DNA of 64,000 nt from Comamonas halotolerans (GTDB lineage Bacteria; Pseudomonadota; Gammaproteobacteria; Burkholderiales; Burkholderiaceae_C). The DNA lies in NCBI RefSeq assembly GCF_030162935.1, contig NZ_JASAUZ010000001.1, positions 372,001 to 436,000 of the forward strand. Reading direction: 5' to 3'. The notes under the pieces are model-generated. The model did no database searches. It worked only from the letters and a program-made list of their open reading frames with translations, and was not told the origin of the DNA. The translations under genes were made by a program, and so were the position numbers. Below are positions 9,033 to 18,487 of this stretch, piece after piece; position 1 is the stretch's first letter; each line of letters opens with the position of its first letter.

Positions 9033-10793
9033 TTAAAAAGTTTCCCAATCATCGTCTGCATTCGATGCAGCATTGGTATTCAAAGGCGCAGGACGCAGCA
9101 GCTTGGAAGCATCTTTTTCTTTTTTGACGCTTGCATGACTGACACTGGGCTGGCGTACTGCCACTGGCTTGACGGGGACTTTACGCACTTCGCTCGCTGC
9201 TGGTGCCAAACGCGCTGTCTGTGCAACCATTGGCCCGGCCGACGCAGCCTGGGTCTGGCCAACATTGAACACGGCAACCACTTCTGCCAAGCGTTTGGCT
9301 TGCTCATTCATGGAGGTTGCCGCAGCGCTGGACTCCTCGACCAACGCAGCGTTTTGCTGGGTCATCTGATCCAGATTGCTCACCGCTTGGTTCACCTGCG
9401 CAATGCCATCGCGTTGCTCATTGGCTGAGGCCGTGATCTCGCCGATCAAGTCCGTCACACGGCGCACACTCGCAACAATCTCCTGCATGCTTTCACCTGC
9501 CTGAGCTACTTGTTCGGCACCCTGATCAACGTTATTCACACTGGCGGTGATCAATGCCTTTATTTCTTTGGCGGCCTCTGCGCTGCGACCTGCCAGGCTA
9601 CGCACTTCACCAGCCACCACAGCAAAACCTCGACCTTGTTCACCTGCACGCGCGGCTTCCACAGCGGCATTCAAGGCCAGGATATTGGTCTGGAAGGCAA
9701 TGCCATCAATCACGCCAATGATGTCGCTGATCTTGCGGCTTGAAGTGTTGATCTGGTCCATGCTCATCACCACCTGGTTCACCACTTCACCGCCACGCTC
9801 CGCCGCTTGGGCAGCAGTGGCAGCCAGCTGATTGGCCTGGCGCGCCGTATCTGCTGATTGCGTCACTGTAGCTGTCAGCTCTTCAATGCTGGCTGCAGTC
9901 TCCTCCAGATTGGCCGCCGTTTGCTCAGTGCGTGCCGACAAATCCTGGTTTCCTGAGGCGATCTGGCTGGATGCAGACGACACAGAATCCACACCGTTGC
10001 GCACCTCGCCCACTACAGTGCGCAGTTTTTGCGTCATCGCATTGAGACTGCGCAGCAACTGGCCCAGCTCATCCTTGCGGTCATCATGCACATCTCGCGT
10101 CAGATCACCCTTCGCGATTTCGTTGGCCAGTTCAACCGCCTTGCTCAATGGCTGCGTCAATTGCTTGACCAGCCATGCGGACAGCAGCAATCCAGTCAGC
10201 ACCACAACGACCAACACCAAAAAGCCAATACCCATGGCTGTGCTGCGCTGAACATCTCCCATATCCAAGGTGGATTGGTGCAGCTTTTCCTCTATTTCCA
10301 CCAACTTTTTCAAGTGTGCAGCGTATTCATCCACCGCCGGAAGCATGTCTGACCTCACCAAAGCAGCAACGTCACCATCATTGCGCCGCTCCATGCGAAC
10401 TTGCTCAGAAATTCCAAATAACTTTTCTCTCACCTGTTTAACTGCACTCAGCTCCGCCAATGCTTCGGGGGCGTGGAGCCGCTTTTCAGCCTCTTTCAGC
10501 AGGTTTTCCGAGCTTTGTGCTGACGCCTTGAACTTTTGCTCAAACAACTCCATGGATGCAGCGTCTTGCGCCAAGTTGGCTGCAATGAGATAGCTAGCTG
10601 ACGTTTCTACATTGCCGCGTAATTGCTCCACCATGCGAATGCGCTCTTGCATCTCTTGCGCATCAATGCGCAATTTGCCTTCCATTTTGGTGAGATAGCT
10701 TGTCATCGCCAAGTTCGCAGCAAGCATGGCGCCAATGACCAGCAACAAAAGCAGCCAGACTTTCTTGGCCACCGACAAATTCTTGAATTGCAT
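9033..10793 (-). CDS. Methyl-accepting chemotaxis protein with CheR-docking tail
   Basis: A 586-residue inner-membrane chemoreceptor. It has a first transmembrane helix at about residues 12-32, a four-helix-bundle type periplasmic sensor to about 185, a second helix at about 187-208, then HAMP and the long cytoplasmic signalling hairpin. The hairpin tip ([35 protein letters not shown]) binds CheA/CheW. The protein ends in DWETF, matching the NWETF-type pentapeptide by which major receptors tether CheR and CheB. The ligand cannot be read from the sequence. The start at [11 protein letters not shown] places the first helix correctly; the frame continues to 10889 without support. No other che genes are in the window. 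Confidence 0.94.
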   Translation of the reverse strand: MQFKNLSVAKKVWLLLLLVIGAMLAANLAMTSYLTKMEGKLRIDAQEMQERIRMVEQLRGNVETSASYLIAANLAQDAASMELFEQKFKASAQSSENLLKEAEKRLHAPEALAELSAVKQVREKLFGISEQVRMERRNDGDVAALVRSDMLPAVDEYAAHLKKLVEIEEKLHQSTLDMGDVQRSTAMGIGFLVLVVVVLTGLLLSAWLVKQLTQPLSKAVELANEIAKGDLTRDVHDDRKDELGQLLRSLNAMTQKLRTVVGEVRNGVDSVSSASSQIASGNQDLSARTEQTAANLEETAASIEELTATVTQSADTARQANQLAATAAQAAERGGEVVNQVVMSMDQINTSSRKISDIIGVIDGIAFQTNILALNAAVEAARAGEQGRGFAVVAGEVRSLAGRSAEAAKEIKALITASVNNVDQGAEQVAQAGESMQEIVASVRRVTDLIGEITASANEQRDGIAQVNQAVSNLDQMTQQNAALVEESSAAATSMNEQAKRLAEVVAVFNVGQTQAASAGPMVAQTARLAPAASEVRKVPVKPVAVRQPSVSHASVKKEKDASKLLRPAPLNTNAASNADDDWETF

Positions 10794-10945
10794 TACCGCC
10801 CCAAAACAAAAAAAGCCATCACGCATCAGCAATGGCTCAAAACTTTCACAGATAGCAACAATCGCACAGGGTGAATCATTAGCTAGCAAACAATTTTAAC
10901 AATCAATTACATCAAAGCATGTGTGCCACCTAGAGACAATGCATC

Positions 10946-10969
10946 AAAAAGGCAGCTCTAAGGCTGCCT
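10946..10969 (-). terminator. Intrinsic terminator after the phosphofructokinase gene
   Basis: Minus-strand hairpin GGCAGC-cttaga-GCTGCC followed by TTTTT, about 20 bases beyond the stop. Confidence 0.8.
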
Positions 10970-10987
10970 ATTTGTAATCACATCCGC

Positions 10988-12049
10988 TTAGCGCGCTTGG
11001 CCAAGGCATATTCCAATATCATGCGCCATGGTCAGCAGCGGATGATTGGCATTGATCTTGCGTTGCGTATTCGCCACCGTGGAAATCTCCACACTGCCGA
11101 TCGCGCCGTTTTGCAAGGTCACCATACGGCCAAAGTTACCTGAAAGCACCAACTGGGCTGCGTGGTGACCAAATTGAGTGGCCAGCACCCTGTCAAAAGG
11201 CGTTGGATCACCACCGCGCTGCACATGACCCAACACGGTCGTACGCACCTCGCTTTTCAAATGCGGCTGCAAACGCTCACGCAACACATGTCCCACACCG
11301 CCCAGGCGTACAGGATCAGGGCTGTGCGCAATCGTCTCTCTCACCGTCAGGCTATAGCCGCTTTCCTTGGCGCCTTCACCAATGCAGATGATGGTGTAGC
11401 GCTGACGTTGTTCGCGCGCCTTGCAGACATCCACAATGGTTTGCAGGTCGTAATCCATCTCTGGCAGCAAGATGACGTCAGCCGCGCCTGCAATTCCAGC
11501 CTCCAGCGCCAACCAACCAGCATTGCGCCCCATGGTCTCCACAATCATCACACGGTGATGGCTATTGGCTGTGCTTTCAATGCGGCGCAGCGCCTCGGTG
11601 GCAGTGGCAACAGCCGTATCAAAACCAAAGCTGCGTTCACAATTGGCAATGTCATTGTCAATCGTTTTAGGCACGCCCACACACTGCATGCCGACGGCTT
11701 GGGCCAGCCCATAGGCCAGGCTCTGCGTGCCATCACCGCCAATTGACACCACCACATCCAGGCCCAGAGCCTGAACGTTGTGCTTCACCAGGGCCAGTGT
11801 GGCTTCACTTTCAAGCGGATTGGCACTGTTGCTGGTGCCCAAGATAGTGCCTCCAATGTGCAAAATCCCAGAGACCTCATCCCACCCCAAAGGCTTGACG
11901 CGCGGCACCGGCTCCATCAGCCCCTCGAAACCATCTTGAATGCCGATGACTTCGCACTGCCCATGGCTGATCAACGACTTGGTCACCGCACGGATCACAG
12001 CATTCAAGCCGGGGCAATCGCCACCACCTGTCAAAACACCTACGCGCAT
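10988..12049 (-). CDS. 6-phosphofructokinase, group III type with mixed donor signature
   Basis: Phosphorylates fructose 6-phosphate at position 1. The 353-residue protein opens with the nucleotide loop MRVGVLTGGGDCPGLNAVIRA. Substrate motifs PKTIDND, MGRNAGW and GHVQRGG are present. At the position that separates phosphoryl donors it has GGDGT, with glycine as in ATP enzymes. The next marker is lysine (PKTIDND), as in pyrophosphate enzymes and in cyanobacterial-type PFKs. ATP use is the likelier reading, but this cannot be settled by eye. An AGAGAG sequence precedes the start. It is a single-gene unit with its own terminator. PFK is patchy in this family of bacteria, so its presence is informative about metabolism. 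Confidence 0.9.
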   Translation of the reverse strand: MRVGVLTGGGDCPGLNAVIRAVTKSLISHGQCEVIGIQDGFEGLMEPVPRVKPLGWDEVSGILHIGGTILGTSNSANPLESEATLALVKHNVQALGLDVVVSIGGDGTQSLAYGLAQAVGMQCVGVPKTIDNDIANCERSFGFDTAVATATEALRRIESTANSHHRVMIVETMGRNAGWLALEAGIAGAADVILLPEMDYDLQTIVDVCKAREQRQRYTIICIGEGAKESGYSLTVRETIAHSPDPVRLGGVGHVLRERLQPHLKSEVRTTVLGHVQRGGDPTPFDRVLATQFGHHAAQLVLSGNFGRMVTLQNGAIGSVEISTVANTQRKINANHPLLTMAHDIGICLGQAR

Positions 12050-12408
12050 GCAATCTCTCTTTCTTGGTATCGGCTCGGACTGGGCAGCAATTCATCGCCC
12101 AAGGGTCAGATCATCCCATGACAGCCATGGAACTTCTGAGACTCCTCCATCCACCCGGCATAGTCACAGGCATGGCCCAGCAGTTGCCCCGTATTCTCTA
12201 TGACAAGAACTGCCCCCAGGCGAGGTCTTGAGACCAGTAGCCCCGAACAAGCTTGAGACCGCTATGCGCCAGATACAGCCAAACATATCGTAGCTAGGAC
12301 CTAAAAAGGCACTTGCATCGCCAAAGGATGCTGTGAACAAAAAAGTAGCCGAACTTAAGCTCGGCCACTTTTGAACATGACACTCTCAGGGTGCCTCTGC
12401 GCGGGCGC
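12050..12408. other. Intergenic region between pfk and the dehydrogenase operon
   Basis: About 360 bases holding the pfk promoter side and the terminator of the cytochrome gene. The 9-base sequence CTTGAGACC occurs twice (12227-12235 and 12252-12260), 25 bases apart, which could be a regulator site. No gene is seen. Confidence 0.4.
12339..12374 (-). terminator. Intrinsic terminator of the dehydrogenase operon
   Basis: Minus-strand hairpin AAAAGTGGCCGA...TCGGCTACTTTT with a T-run, 35 bases beyond the cytochrome stop codon. Confidence 0.85.
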
Positions 12409-13770
12409 TCAGTACACTGCAGCCTCCACCTTTTGCCGAACTTTCGCCACATCGCTTGCGCTCACTTGCGCCGCTTGGTTGCCCCACCCATTTCGCACGA
12501 AAGTAGCCAGTTGAGCCACCTCTTCATCATCCAGGCGATCGGCATAGCCTTGCATCACCAGCCGCATGGGACGGCGATCTGTGCCCGGCGAGGAAGTACC
12601 TTGCAAAATGACCGACACCAATGGACTGGAGTCTTTACCCAGGACTATCGCATTGCCCTGTAGTGCAGGGAATATCTCTGGCGCCCCCTTGCCGCTCACA
12701 AAATGGCAAGCAGCACAATTGTCGAGATACAAGCGCGCACCCAATGGCATTTCTGGCGAAGCCGCAGTCAGCAGTTGCGCTGTGGACACTCCTGCCTCAT
12801 TGGCCTGTACAACGGGCGTGCTGCGAGGGCCTGCAGCAGCAACAGCTCCAGGTACGGTCCCGACAGCCTGGCCGTCCACACCTTTCAGAAAGATCGCCAT
12901 GGCGTTCAGGTCTGCATCACTCATGTACTGTAGCGAATGCTCGACGGCCAGAGCCATTTCGCCATTGGCCGCGGCATGAATATTGCGTCCCGTTCCCAGA
13001 TAGGCAGCAAGCTCCTCCACGGTCCAGTCCTTGATCGCGGAGTCCTTGCCACGTAAGGCAGGCACATTCCAGCCATCCAACGCACCACCCAGCAAGAAGT
13101 ACGCGTCGCCCAGACGCTTGCCATTTTGTGCCATGTAAAACGTGCGAGGACTGTGACAGGCCGCGCAGTGGCCCGCACCCTCGACCAGATACTGGCCACG
13201 GATTTGCTGCCCATCACCCTTCATGGCCTTGAAACCACTGTCGCCCAGCACAAACCAGTTCCACACCCTCATGCCAGCACGCATGCTGAATGGGAACATC
13301 AGCTGCGTCTGCTGCACTTCGTTCTTAACCGGTTTGACCTCTGTCTGGATGTAGTCATAGAGAGCTCGAATGTCGCTTTCGCTCATGAACCGATAGTTCT
13401 CATAGGGCATGGCCGGATACAGCCACTGGCCATGCCTGCCCACCCCATCAATCATCGCTGCACGAAACTGGTCTAGTGTCCAATCACCAATTCCCGTCTC
13501 CTTGTCCGGGGTGATGTTGGTCACCCAGATGGTGCCCAGAGGGCTCTCAATGCCATGACCACCTGCCAAAGGCTCGCCGCCCTTGGCCGTGTGGCAGGCC
13601 ATGCAATCGCCGGCACGCATGACATATTCGCCACGACCTGGCTCGGCCTTCCAAGCTGCGGGCAAAACCTCGTTCGCTGGCGTAGGACTGAAAGGTACAT
13701 AAATCAAGGCCAGCACCACCAGTACTGCCAGGACGATCAACGCAATCACAATGCGGAGGATTTTCTTCAT
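12409..13770 (-). CDS. Triheme membrane cytochrome c subunit of a flavoprotein dehydrogenase
   Basis: A 453-residue protein with an N-terminal membrane anchor (about residues 3-25) and three heme c sites: CMACH at 56-60, CAACH at 202-206 and CAACH at 352-356. This is the layout of the cytochrome subunits of periplasmic gluconate, sorbitol, fructose and alcohol dehydrogenases, which pass electrons to ubiquinone. It is the last gene of a three-gene operon, 13 bases after the FAD subunit, with a GAGGAG ribosome site. The substrate of the complex is unknown, and the name comes from its partners. Heme-binding methionines cannot be assigned with certainty by eye. Confidence 0.92.
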   Translation of the reverse strand: MKKILRIVIALIVLAVLVVLALIYVPFSPTPANEVLPAAWKAEPGRGEYVMRAGDCMACHTAKGGEPLAGGHGIESPLGTIWVTNITPDKETGIGDWTLDQFRAAMIDGVGRHGQWLYPAMPYENYRFMSESDIRALYDYIQTEVKPVKNEVQQTQLMFPFSMRAGMRVWNWFVLGDSGFKAMKGDGQQIRGQYLVEGAGHCAACHSPRTFYMAQNGKRLGDAYFLLGGALDGWNVPALRGKDSAIKDWTVEELAAYLGTGRNIHAAANGEMALAVEHSLQYMSDADLNAMAIFLKGVDGQAVGTVPGAVAAAGPRSTPVVQANEAGVSTAQLLTAASPEMPLGARLYLDNCAACHFVSGKGAPEIFPALQGNAIVLGKDSSPLVSVILQGTSSPGTDRRPMRLVMQGYADRLDDEEVAQLATFVRNGWGNQAAQVSASDVAKVRQKVEAAVY

Positions 13771-13783
13771 GGTTGACAGCTCC

Positions 13784-15553
13784 TCAGGCCAGTGGGCGCG
13801 GATTTTTCAGATACATGGTGCGGATGGCGTGCAGCGTCCAGTACGCCAGTCCTCCAACCATGCCGGTCGGGTTGTACTGGGTGTTCTGCACAAAGTTGCC
13901 CGCTCCAAAGACAAACACGTTGTGTCTGTCCCATGTCTGACAGTAACGGTTCACTACGCCTTCATGCGGCGTAGCAGACATGATGTGTCCTCCTGTGTTG
14001 TGCGTGGTTTGATAAGGACGCACATCAAACTGTGCCCCTTGGTTTTTGAAGCCTGACTGCATCAGATCGGGCTTCATGGCCGCCCCCACCTCTTCTGCCT
14101 TGAGTTTCTGGTACTGGGTCATCTTCAGGTCGTTTTCCTGCCAGTTGAAGGTCATGCGCATCAATGGACGACCATGAGGATCTTTGTAGGTGGGGTCTAG
14201 GTCCAAGTGATTGACGCGATAGGACATGTGCGAGCCATGCGTACCGATCGACATGGCATGGCCATACCATTCACCCACTGCCTTCTTCCACCCTGCACCC
14301 CAGCTTGGTGTGCCCTGGGGCAGAGGCATGGAGCGGATGGGCTGACCATTCGTGGTACCGACACGCCAATACGCACCACCAATAAAGCCCAACTTGCCAA
14401 AGTCGTTCTGGTTGATACCGAAGTCGTCAATGCAAATACCGTTGGAGCCGTGACCAATGAAGGGGTTGAAGTTCTCGCCCTTGTAGAACAAGGTCACGCC
14501 GCCATTCATCTGGTAGGCGTAGTTTTTGCCCGTGACACCCTTGTTGGTCTTGGGATCGTAGGGCTCGCCAATGCCCGAGATCAGCAGCAAGTGCACATTG
14601 TTCAGCTGATAGGACGACAAAATCACCAGATCAGCAGGCTGAAAAACCTCTTCTTGCTTGATGGCATCGAAATAAGTCACTCCGGTGGCAGTCTTGCCAT
14701 CTGGCGAACTTTCCACACGCAGCACTTCAGCATTGGTGCGGTATTCAAAGTTCGGCTTGCGCCTGAGGGCATCCAGCACTGCGGTCTGGGGGGATGACTT
14801 GGAGTACTGGTAACAGCCAAAGCGCTCACAGAATCCACAGAAATTGCAAGGAGCCATCTGCATGCCATAGGGATTCACGTAGGACGTGGAAGCTATAGCC
14901 GCCGGTGCAGGAAAAGTGTGATAGCCCATCGACTTGGCCACGGCATCAAACTTGGTCGAGTCATACGTCACAGGCAATGGCGGCATGGGGTAATCTTTGG
15001 AGCGCCAGCCCTCAAAGGGATTGCCACCAGCTTGGATTTGCCCTTTGATATTGCCGGCCTTGCCAGAGACGCCAGCGACCTCGTCAAACCGGGTAAAAAA
15101 GGGCTCCAGTTCGTCATAAGTCACCGGGTAGTCCATGAGGTTCATGCCCTCAGGAATGATGGACTCACCCCATCGCTCCTTCACATACGAGCGCAATTGA
15201 ATTTCCTCGGGTTGTGGCCGCCAAAGCAAACCATTCCAGTGCGTCCCTGCACCACCCACCCCATTGGCAGGCAAAAAGGAGCCCATTGCGCGATAGGGCA
15301 AAGCAATTTCGCTGTCGTTGCGGCGCACCGTCACGGTCTGCTGGCGCGGGTGCTGCATGTTCTTCAAGCGCACTGCATAGGTCAGCTCGTCAATCTGATT
15401 GGGATACTTGAACTCAGGTACGGTGTTCTGATCACCGCCGCGCTCCAGTGCAACAATCTCCAGTCCCTCTGCGGCCAGCTCCATCCCTGCAATCGAGCCT
15501 GTCCAGCCCAGACCAACAATCACCACATCTTTTTTCTTTGCTATGCGTGCCAT
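13784..15553 (-). CDS. FAD-dependent GMC oxidoreductase, large subunit (gluconate 2-dehydrogenase type)
   Basis: Catalytic flavoprotein of 589 residues. The N-terminal FAD motif is VIVGLGWTGSIAGMELA, with ALERGG at the end of the second strand. GVGGAGTHWNGLLWR is typical of membrane GMC dehydrogenases. A histidine/asparagine pair for the active site is likely in TTHNTGGHIM near residue 520. A cysteine cluster, C236-C239-C242-C247 (CNFCGFCERFGC), could bind an iron-sulfur centre like that described in FAD-glucose and fructose dehydrogenases. There is no export signal, so it probably travels with the Tat-signal small subunit encoded two bases upstream. The substrate (sugar acid, sugar or polyol) cannot be read from the sequence. 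Confidence 0.9.
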   Translation of the reverse strand: MARIAKKKDVVIVGLGWTGSIAGMELAAEGLEIVALERGGDQNTVPEFKYPNQIDELTYAVRLKNMQHPRQQTVTVRRNDSEIALPYRAMGSFLPANGVGGAGTHWNGLLWRPQPEEIQLRSYVKERWGESIIPEGMNLMDYPVTYDELEPFFTRFDEVAGVSGKAGNIKGQIQAGGNPFEGWRSKDYPMPPLPVTYDSTKFDAVAKSMGYHTFPAPAAIASTSYVNPYGMQMAPCNFCGFCERFGCYQYSKSSPQTAVLDALRRKPNFEYRTNAEVLRVESSPDGKTATGVTYFDAIKQEEVFQPADLVILSSYQLNNVHLLLISGIGEPYDPKTNKGVTGKNYAYQMNGGVTLFYKGENFNPFIGHGSNGICIDDFGINQNDFGKLGFIGGAYWRVGTTNGQPIRSMPLPQGTPSWGAGWKKAVGEWYGHAMSIGTHGSHMSYRVNHLDLDPTYKDPHGRPLMRMTFNWQENDLKMTQYQKLKAEEVGAAMKPDLMQSGFKNQGAQFDVRPYQTTHNTGGHIMSATPHEGVVNRYCQTWDRHNVFVFGAGNFVQNTQYNPTGMVGGLAYWTLHAIRTMYLKNPRPLA

Positions 15554-15555
15554 GG

Positions 15556-16254
15556 TTACGCCCTTTCACCTTTGATGGATACAGGGCCCAGCGGGTACTT
15601 CCTGTTGTGCTGATCCACCCATTCCATATAGCTTGCGCGTGCGCCAGGGAAACCGATGTACGTCCAAGACTGCATACCCAAATTGCCACCATGCTGTGGG
15701 TCTGCAAAGTAGCCCTCCTTGGTATTGGTCAGCAAGGTGGTAAAAAATATGCTCAGCTCCGCATCAAGCTTGATTTCACCTTTTTGCAAAGCGGTCAACG
15801 CGGTATCTTGTTCCTCGGGCGCAAGGTCTACAAAGTTCTTGCTCCAACGTGACTGGCACGCAGCGTTGAACGCGGGAATGGCTTTGCGGTACAACTGCGC
15901 GGGATTGAGCGGGGTTTGCCAGCCTCTATCGGCTGCCGCCTCCGGCGCATGCGGCCCTGCCATATACCAAATCTCGGCGCTGCCGTAGTAACCCTTGAGC
16001 TGGCGATCAATGAACACCGGAACATGCGCCTCGAGCGCGCCGGGCCCATCCCCTTCCGAAGGAATGAGGCGTGCCACAGCAGCCATCACGAAAGCCCACT
16101 CCTCGGGGTTGAAGTATTCAGGCTGATACTGCGCCAGCTGTACCGGCGTTTCCCTGCCGTTGGCATGGAACGCCATCGCCACACCTGTTAGTGCCACGCC
16201 AGCACCTGAAGCCAGCAGAAATGCTCTGCGGCTTGGAGGGGAAGAATTTGTCAT
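15556..16254 (-). CDS. Gluconate 2-dehydrogenase subunit 3 family protein with Tat signal
   Basis: A 232-residue small subunit. The N-terminus SRRAFLLASGAGVALTG is a twin-arginine signal, and the mature part matches the gluconate_2-dh3 family (FNPEEWAFVMAAVARLIPSEGDGPGALEAHVPVFIDRQL). In related complexes this subunit is needed to export and mature the flavoprotein. It is the first gene of the operon and has a GAAGGA ribosome site. The operon promoter should lie in the 16.3-16.7 kb gap. Confidence 0.9.
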   Translation of the reverse strand: MTNSSPPSRRAFLLASGAGVALTGVAMAFHANGRETPVQLAQYQPEYFNPEEWAFVMAAVARLIPSEGDGPGALEAHVPVFIDRQLKGYYGSAEIWYMAGPHAPEAAADRGWQTPLNPAQLYRKAIPAFNAACQSRWSKNFVDLAPEEQDTALTALQKGEIKLDAELSIFFTTLLTNTKEGYFADPQHGGNLGMQSWTYIGFPGARASYMEWVDQHNRKYPLGPVSIKGERA

Positions 16255-16787
16255 TTTTTTCCTTCATCGTGTCAAGTGATCCAGACACTCCCCTGACGAA
16301 CGCATGTGCACATGCGTCGAGCCCTCTCATGTGTGATGACACTGTTGTGGCCTGGGTTGCTTTGCGCATCCGCACAAGCAGGTTGCGTGCAGCAACTGCA
16401 GCCAACAAGTTGTGGCCTTTCAGGGAGCACATACCTTGAGTTGATGAATAGCATTTCCCTAACACCAAGCGGAAGGTATTAAGAAAACTCTACTCCTCCC
16501 CAGTCATTTGTCCAAGTACGACAGAGACAGTTGCGTCGATTTGCTCCATGCACATTTGGCATCACACGATGCGCAACTGCTCACTCAGGCACCTCGATAC
16601 CCATCTAAAGCTATCGACCAAGCCTCAAAGACAATGTGCATTACAAGATCACCGCGAACAGGCAGTGAGGACAGCCCAAAACACCCGCCAGCCATTCACG
16701 GCGCCAGCACTTGGCTACAACAAAAAAAACGCCAACCCACCGCGCAGGTAGGTTGGCGGAAATCTAAGCCCCGGGCCATGCATTGGG
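16255..16787. other. Gene-free region upstream of the dehydrogenase operon
   Basis: About 530 bases. It contains the nagZ terminator at 16722-16759 and presumably the dehydrogenase promoter. Frames in this stretch show no recognisable protein features, and no RNA gene was recognised. Confidence 0.4.
16722..16759 (-). terminator. Intrinsic terminator after nagZ
   Basis: Minus-strand hairpin GCCAACC...GGTTGGC followed by an eight-base T-run. Confidence 0.88.
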
Positions 16788-17882
16788 CTATGGCAATAAA
16801 TTCAGCGCTTGCAGATATGCAGGTTGCAGCATCAACTCATCCCAAGGTTGAGGGACAGTCTCTGGCAGCAGTGAAACGCGGCGAGATTCGCTGTCCGCAT
16901 CTGGTGCCCAGCGGCCCGTGCGCAATGCGTCGTCCATGCCGTCCAGAAGTTCATCCACATGCTCACCCAAGCCCAGACTTTGGTTGCACAGCAGCACCAT
17001 GTCACAACCTGCTTGCAACGCACGCAATGCCGCTTCGGTGTAGCTGATGATCTTGCCATCCACTCGGCGCGCTGCTTCCATGCTCAGGTCATCGCTGAAG
17101 ATTGCTCCGTCATAACGCAGTTGGCCACGCAAAATGTCTTGAAGCCAGACTCTGGAAAAACCAGCAGGCAGCGCATCTACCTTCGGATAGATGACATGCG
17201 CAGGCATCACTGCTGTCAGCACGCTGGAGAGCCAAGGGTATGGTGCAGCATCTTCGGACAGGATTTTCTTGAGCTTGCGTTTGTCCACAGGCATGTCCAC
17301 GTGCGAATCGGCTTTCACATGACCGTGTCCGGGAAAATGCTTGCCACAATTACCTATACCCGCTTGCAACAGCCCATGCATCAGGCTCTTGGCAAGTGTT
17401 GCAACCACACGCGGGTCACGGTGGAAGCTGCGGTCTCCAATCACCGAACTTTCGCCATAGTCCAGATCCAGCACGGGCGTGAAGCTGAAATCCACACCAC
17501 AGGCACGCAGCTCAGAGCCCAGCACATAACCCGCAGCGGTGGCTGCATTCATGGCTCGCATGGCTCCGCTGCCTTTGCGGCGCTTTTTACCTTTGCCGTC
17601 ATCCATCCACATTTCACCAAAGGCGCGCATGGGTGGAATGTGCGTGAAACCATCGGTTTTGAAGCGCTGAACACGCCCGCCTTCGTGGTCCACACAAATC
17701 AGCAAATCATCTTTCACAGCCTTGATGTCTGCACACAGTTGCACCAATTGATCGCGGCTTTCCCAGTTACGTGCGAACAAAATGATGCCCCCTACCATTG
17801 GGTGCGCAAGACGATCACGATCCGTATCGGTCAGTGATTTGCCAGCGATGTCGATGATGAGAGGCGCATGGGATACGGTCAT
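16788..17882 (-). CDS. nagZ: Beta-N-acetylhexosaminidase (glycoside hydrolase family 3)
   Basis: Cytoplasmic enzyme that removes N-acetylglucosamine from muropeptides during cell-wall recycling. From the ATG at 17882 the protein is 364 residues. Family hallmarks are GGIILFARN, CVDHEGGRVQRF, KHFPGHG with the catalytic His in the flexible loop, and SDDLSM carrying the nucleophile Asp. AAGGAAC lies eight bases upstream of this ATG, and an extension to 17984 is unsupported. It ends the era-recO-pdxJ-acpS gene run. A 142-base gap to acpS leaves room for its own promoter. Confidence 0.95.
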   Translation of the reverse strand: MTVSHAPLIIDIAGKSLTDTDRDRLAHPMVGGIILFARNWESRDQLVQLCADIKAVKDDLLICVDHEGGRVQRFKTDGFTHIPPMRAFGEMWMDDGKGKKRRKGSGAMRAMNAATAAGYVLGSELRACGVDFSFTPVLDLDYGESSVIGDRSFHRDPRVVATLAKSLMHGLLQAGIGNCGKHFPGHGHVKADSHVDMPVDKRKLKKILSEDAAPYPWLSSVLTAVMPAHVIYPKVDALPAGFSRVWLQDILRGQLRYDGAIFSDDLSMEAARRVDGKIISYTEAALRALQAGCDMVLLCNQSLGLGEHVDELLDGMDDALRTGRWAPDADSESRRVSLLPETVPQPWDELMLQPAYLQALNLLP

Positions 17883-18024
17883 GATGGAGTGTTCCTTTTT
17901 GCGGGATGCGAAGCACCTCCCGCAATGCTGCAAAAGTTGAAGTATGAGGTCTGCACATGACGCACAACCGCATGAGTTGCGCACAAATCACAGAATTTGG
18001 TATCTGTGGCCTATCTTGGCTACT

Positions 18025-18423
18025 TTAGCTGTCCGAGCGTTCCACCACACAAAAGCTGGCAGCGTATTCGCTTTCGTCTGTCATGGTGATATGCACCCGC
18101 AAGTTCTTGGCCTCGAACCATTCCTTCATGGCGCCATGCAACAAGATGGTAGGCTGGCCACTGCTCAGATTTGCTATCTCGCAGTTGCGCCACGTCATAG
18201 GCATTCTCATGCCCAAACCCACGGCTTTGCTGAAAGCCTCTTTTGCAGAAAAACGGGTTGCCAGATATTTGATTCCACGATCGGGCCATCGCGCACTGCG
18301 AGCACGCCAAACCTGAAGCTCATGCTCGGTCAGCACCTTTTCTGCAAAACGGTCGCCGTGCCGGTCCAGGCTTTCCCGAATGCGTCGGATGTCGCAGATA
18401 TCCGTCCCAATGCCGTAGATCAT
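18025..18423 (-). CDS. acpS: Holo-[acyl-carrier-protein] synthase
   Basis: Transfers 4'-phosphopantetheine from coenzyme A to the serine of acyl carrier protein. The protein is 132 residues from the ATG at 18423, which has AGAGGG eight bases upstream. An ATG two codons earlier is too close to that site. Family motifs are [14 protein letters not shown] with the metal-binding Asp, and [13 protein letters not shown]. The target acpP is in the same window at 30.6 kb. pdxJ precedes it, as is common in proteobacteria. Confidence 0.95.
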   Translation of the reverse strand: MIYGIGTDICDIRRIRESLDRHGDRFAEKVLTEHELQVWRARSARWPDRGIKYLATRFSAKEAFSKAVGLGMRMPMTWRNCEIANLSSGQPTILLHGAMKEWFEAKNLRVHITMTDESEYAASFCVVERSDS

Positions 18424-18487
18424 GGTCATCGCCCTCTGTACGTCAACGTTGATGCTCAGACGCCTGAAATCGCTACCGCAACTCGCC

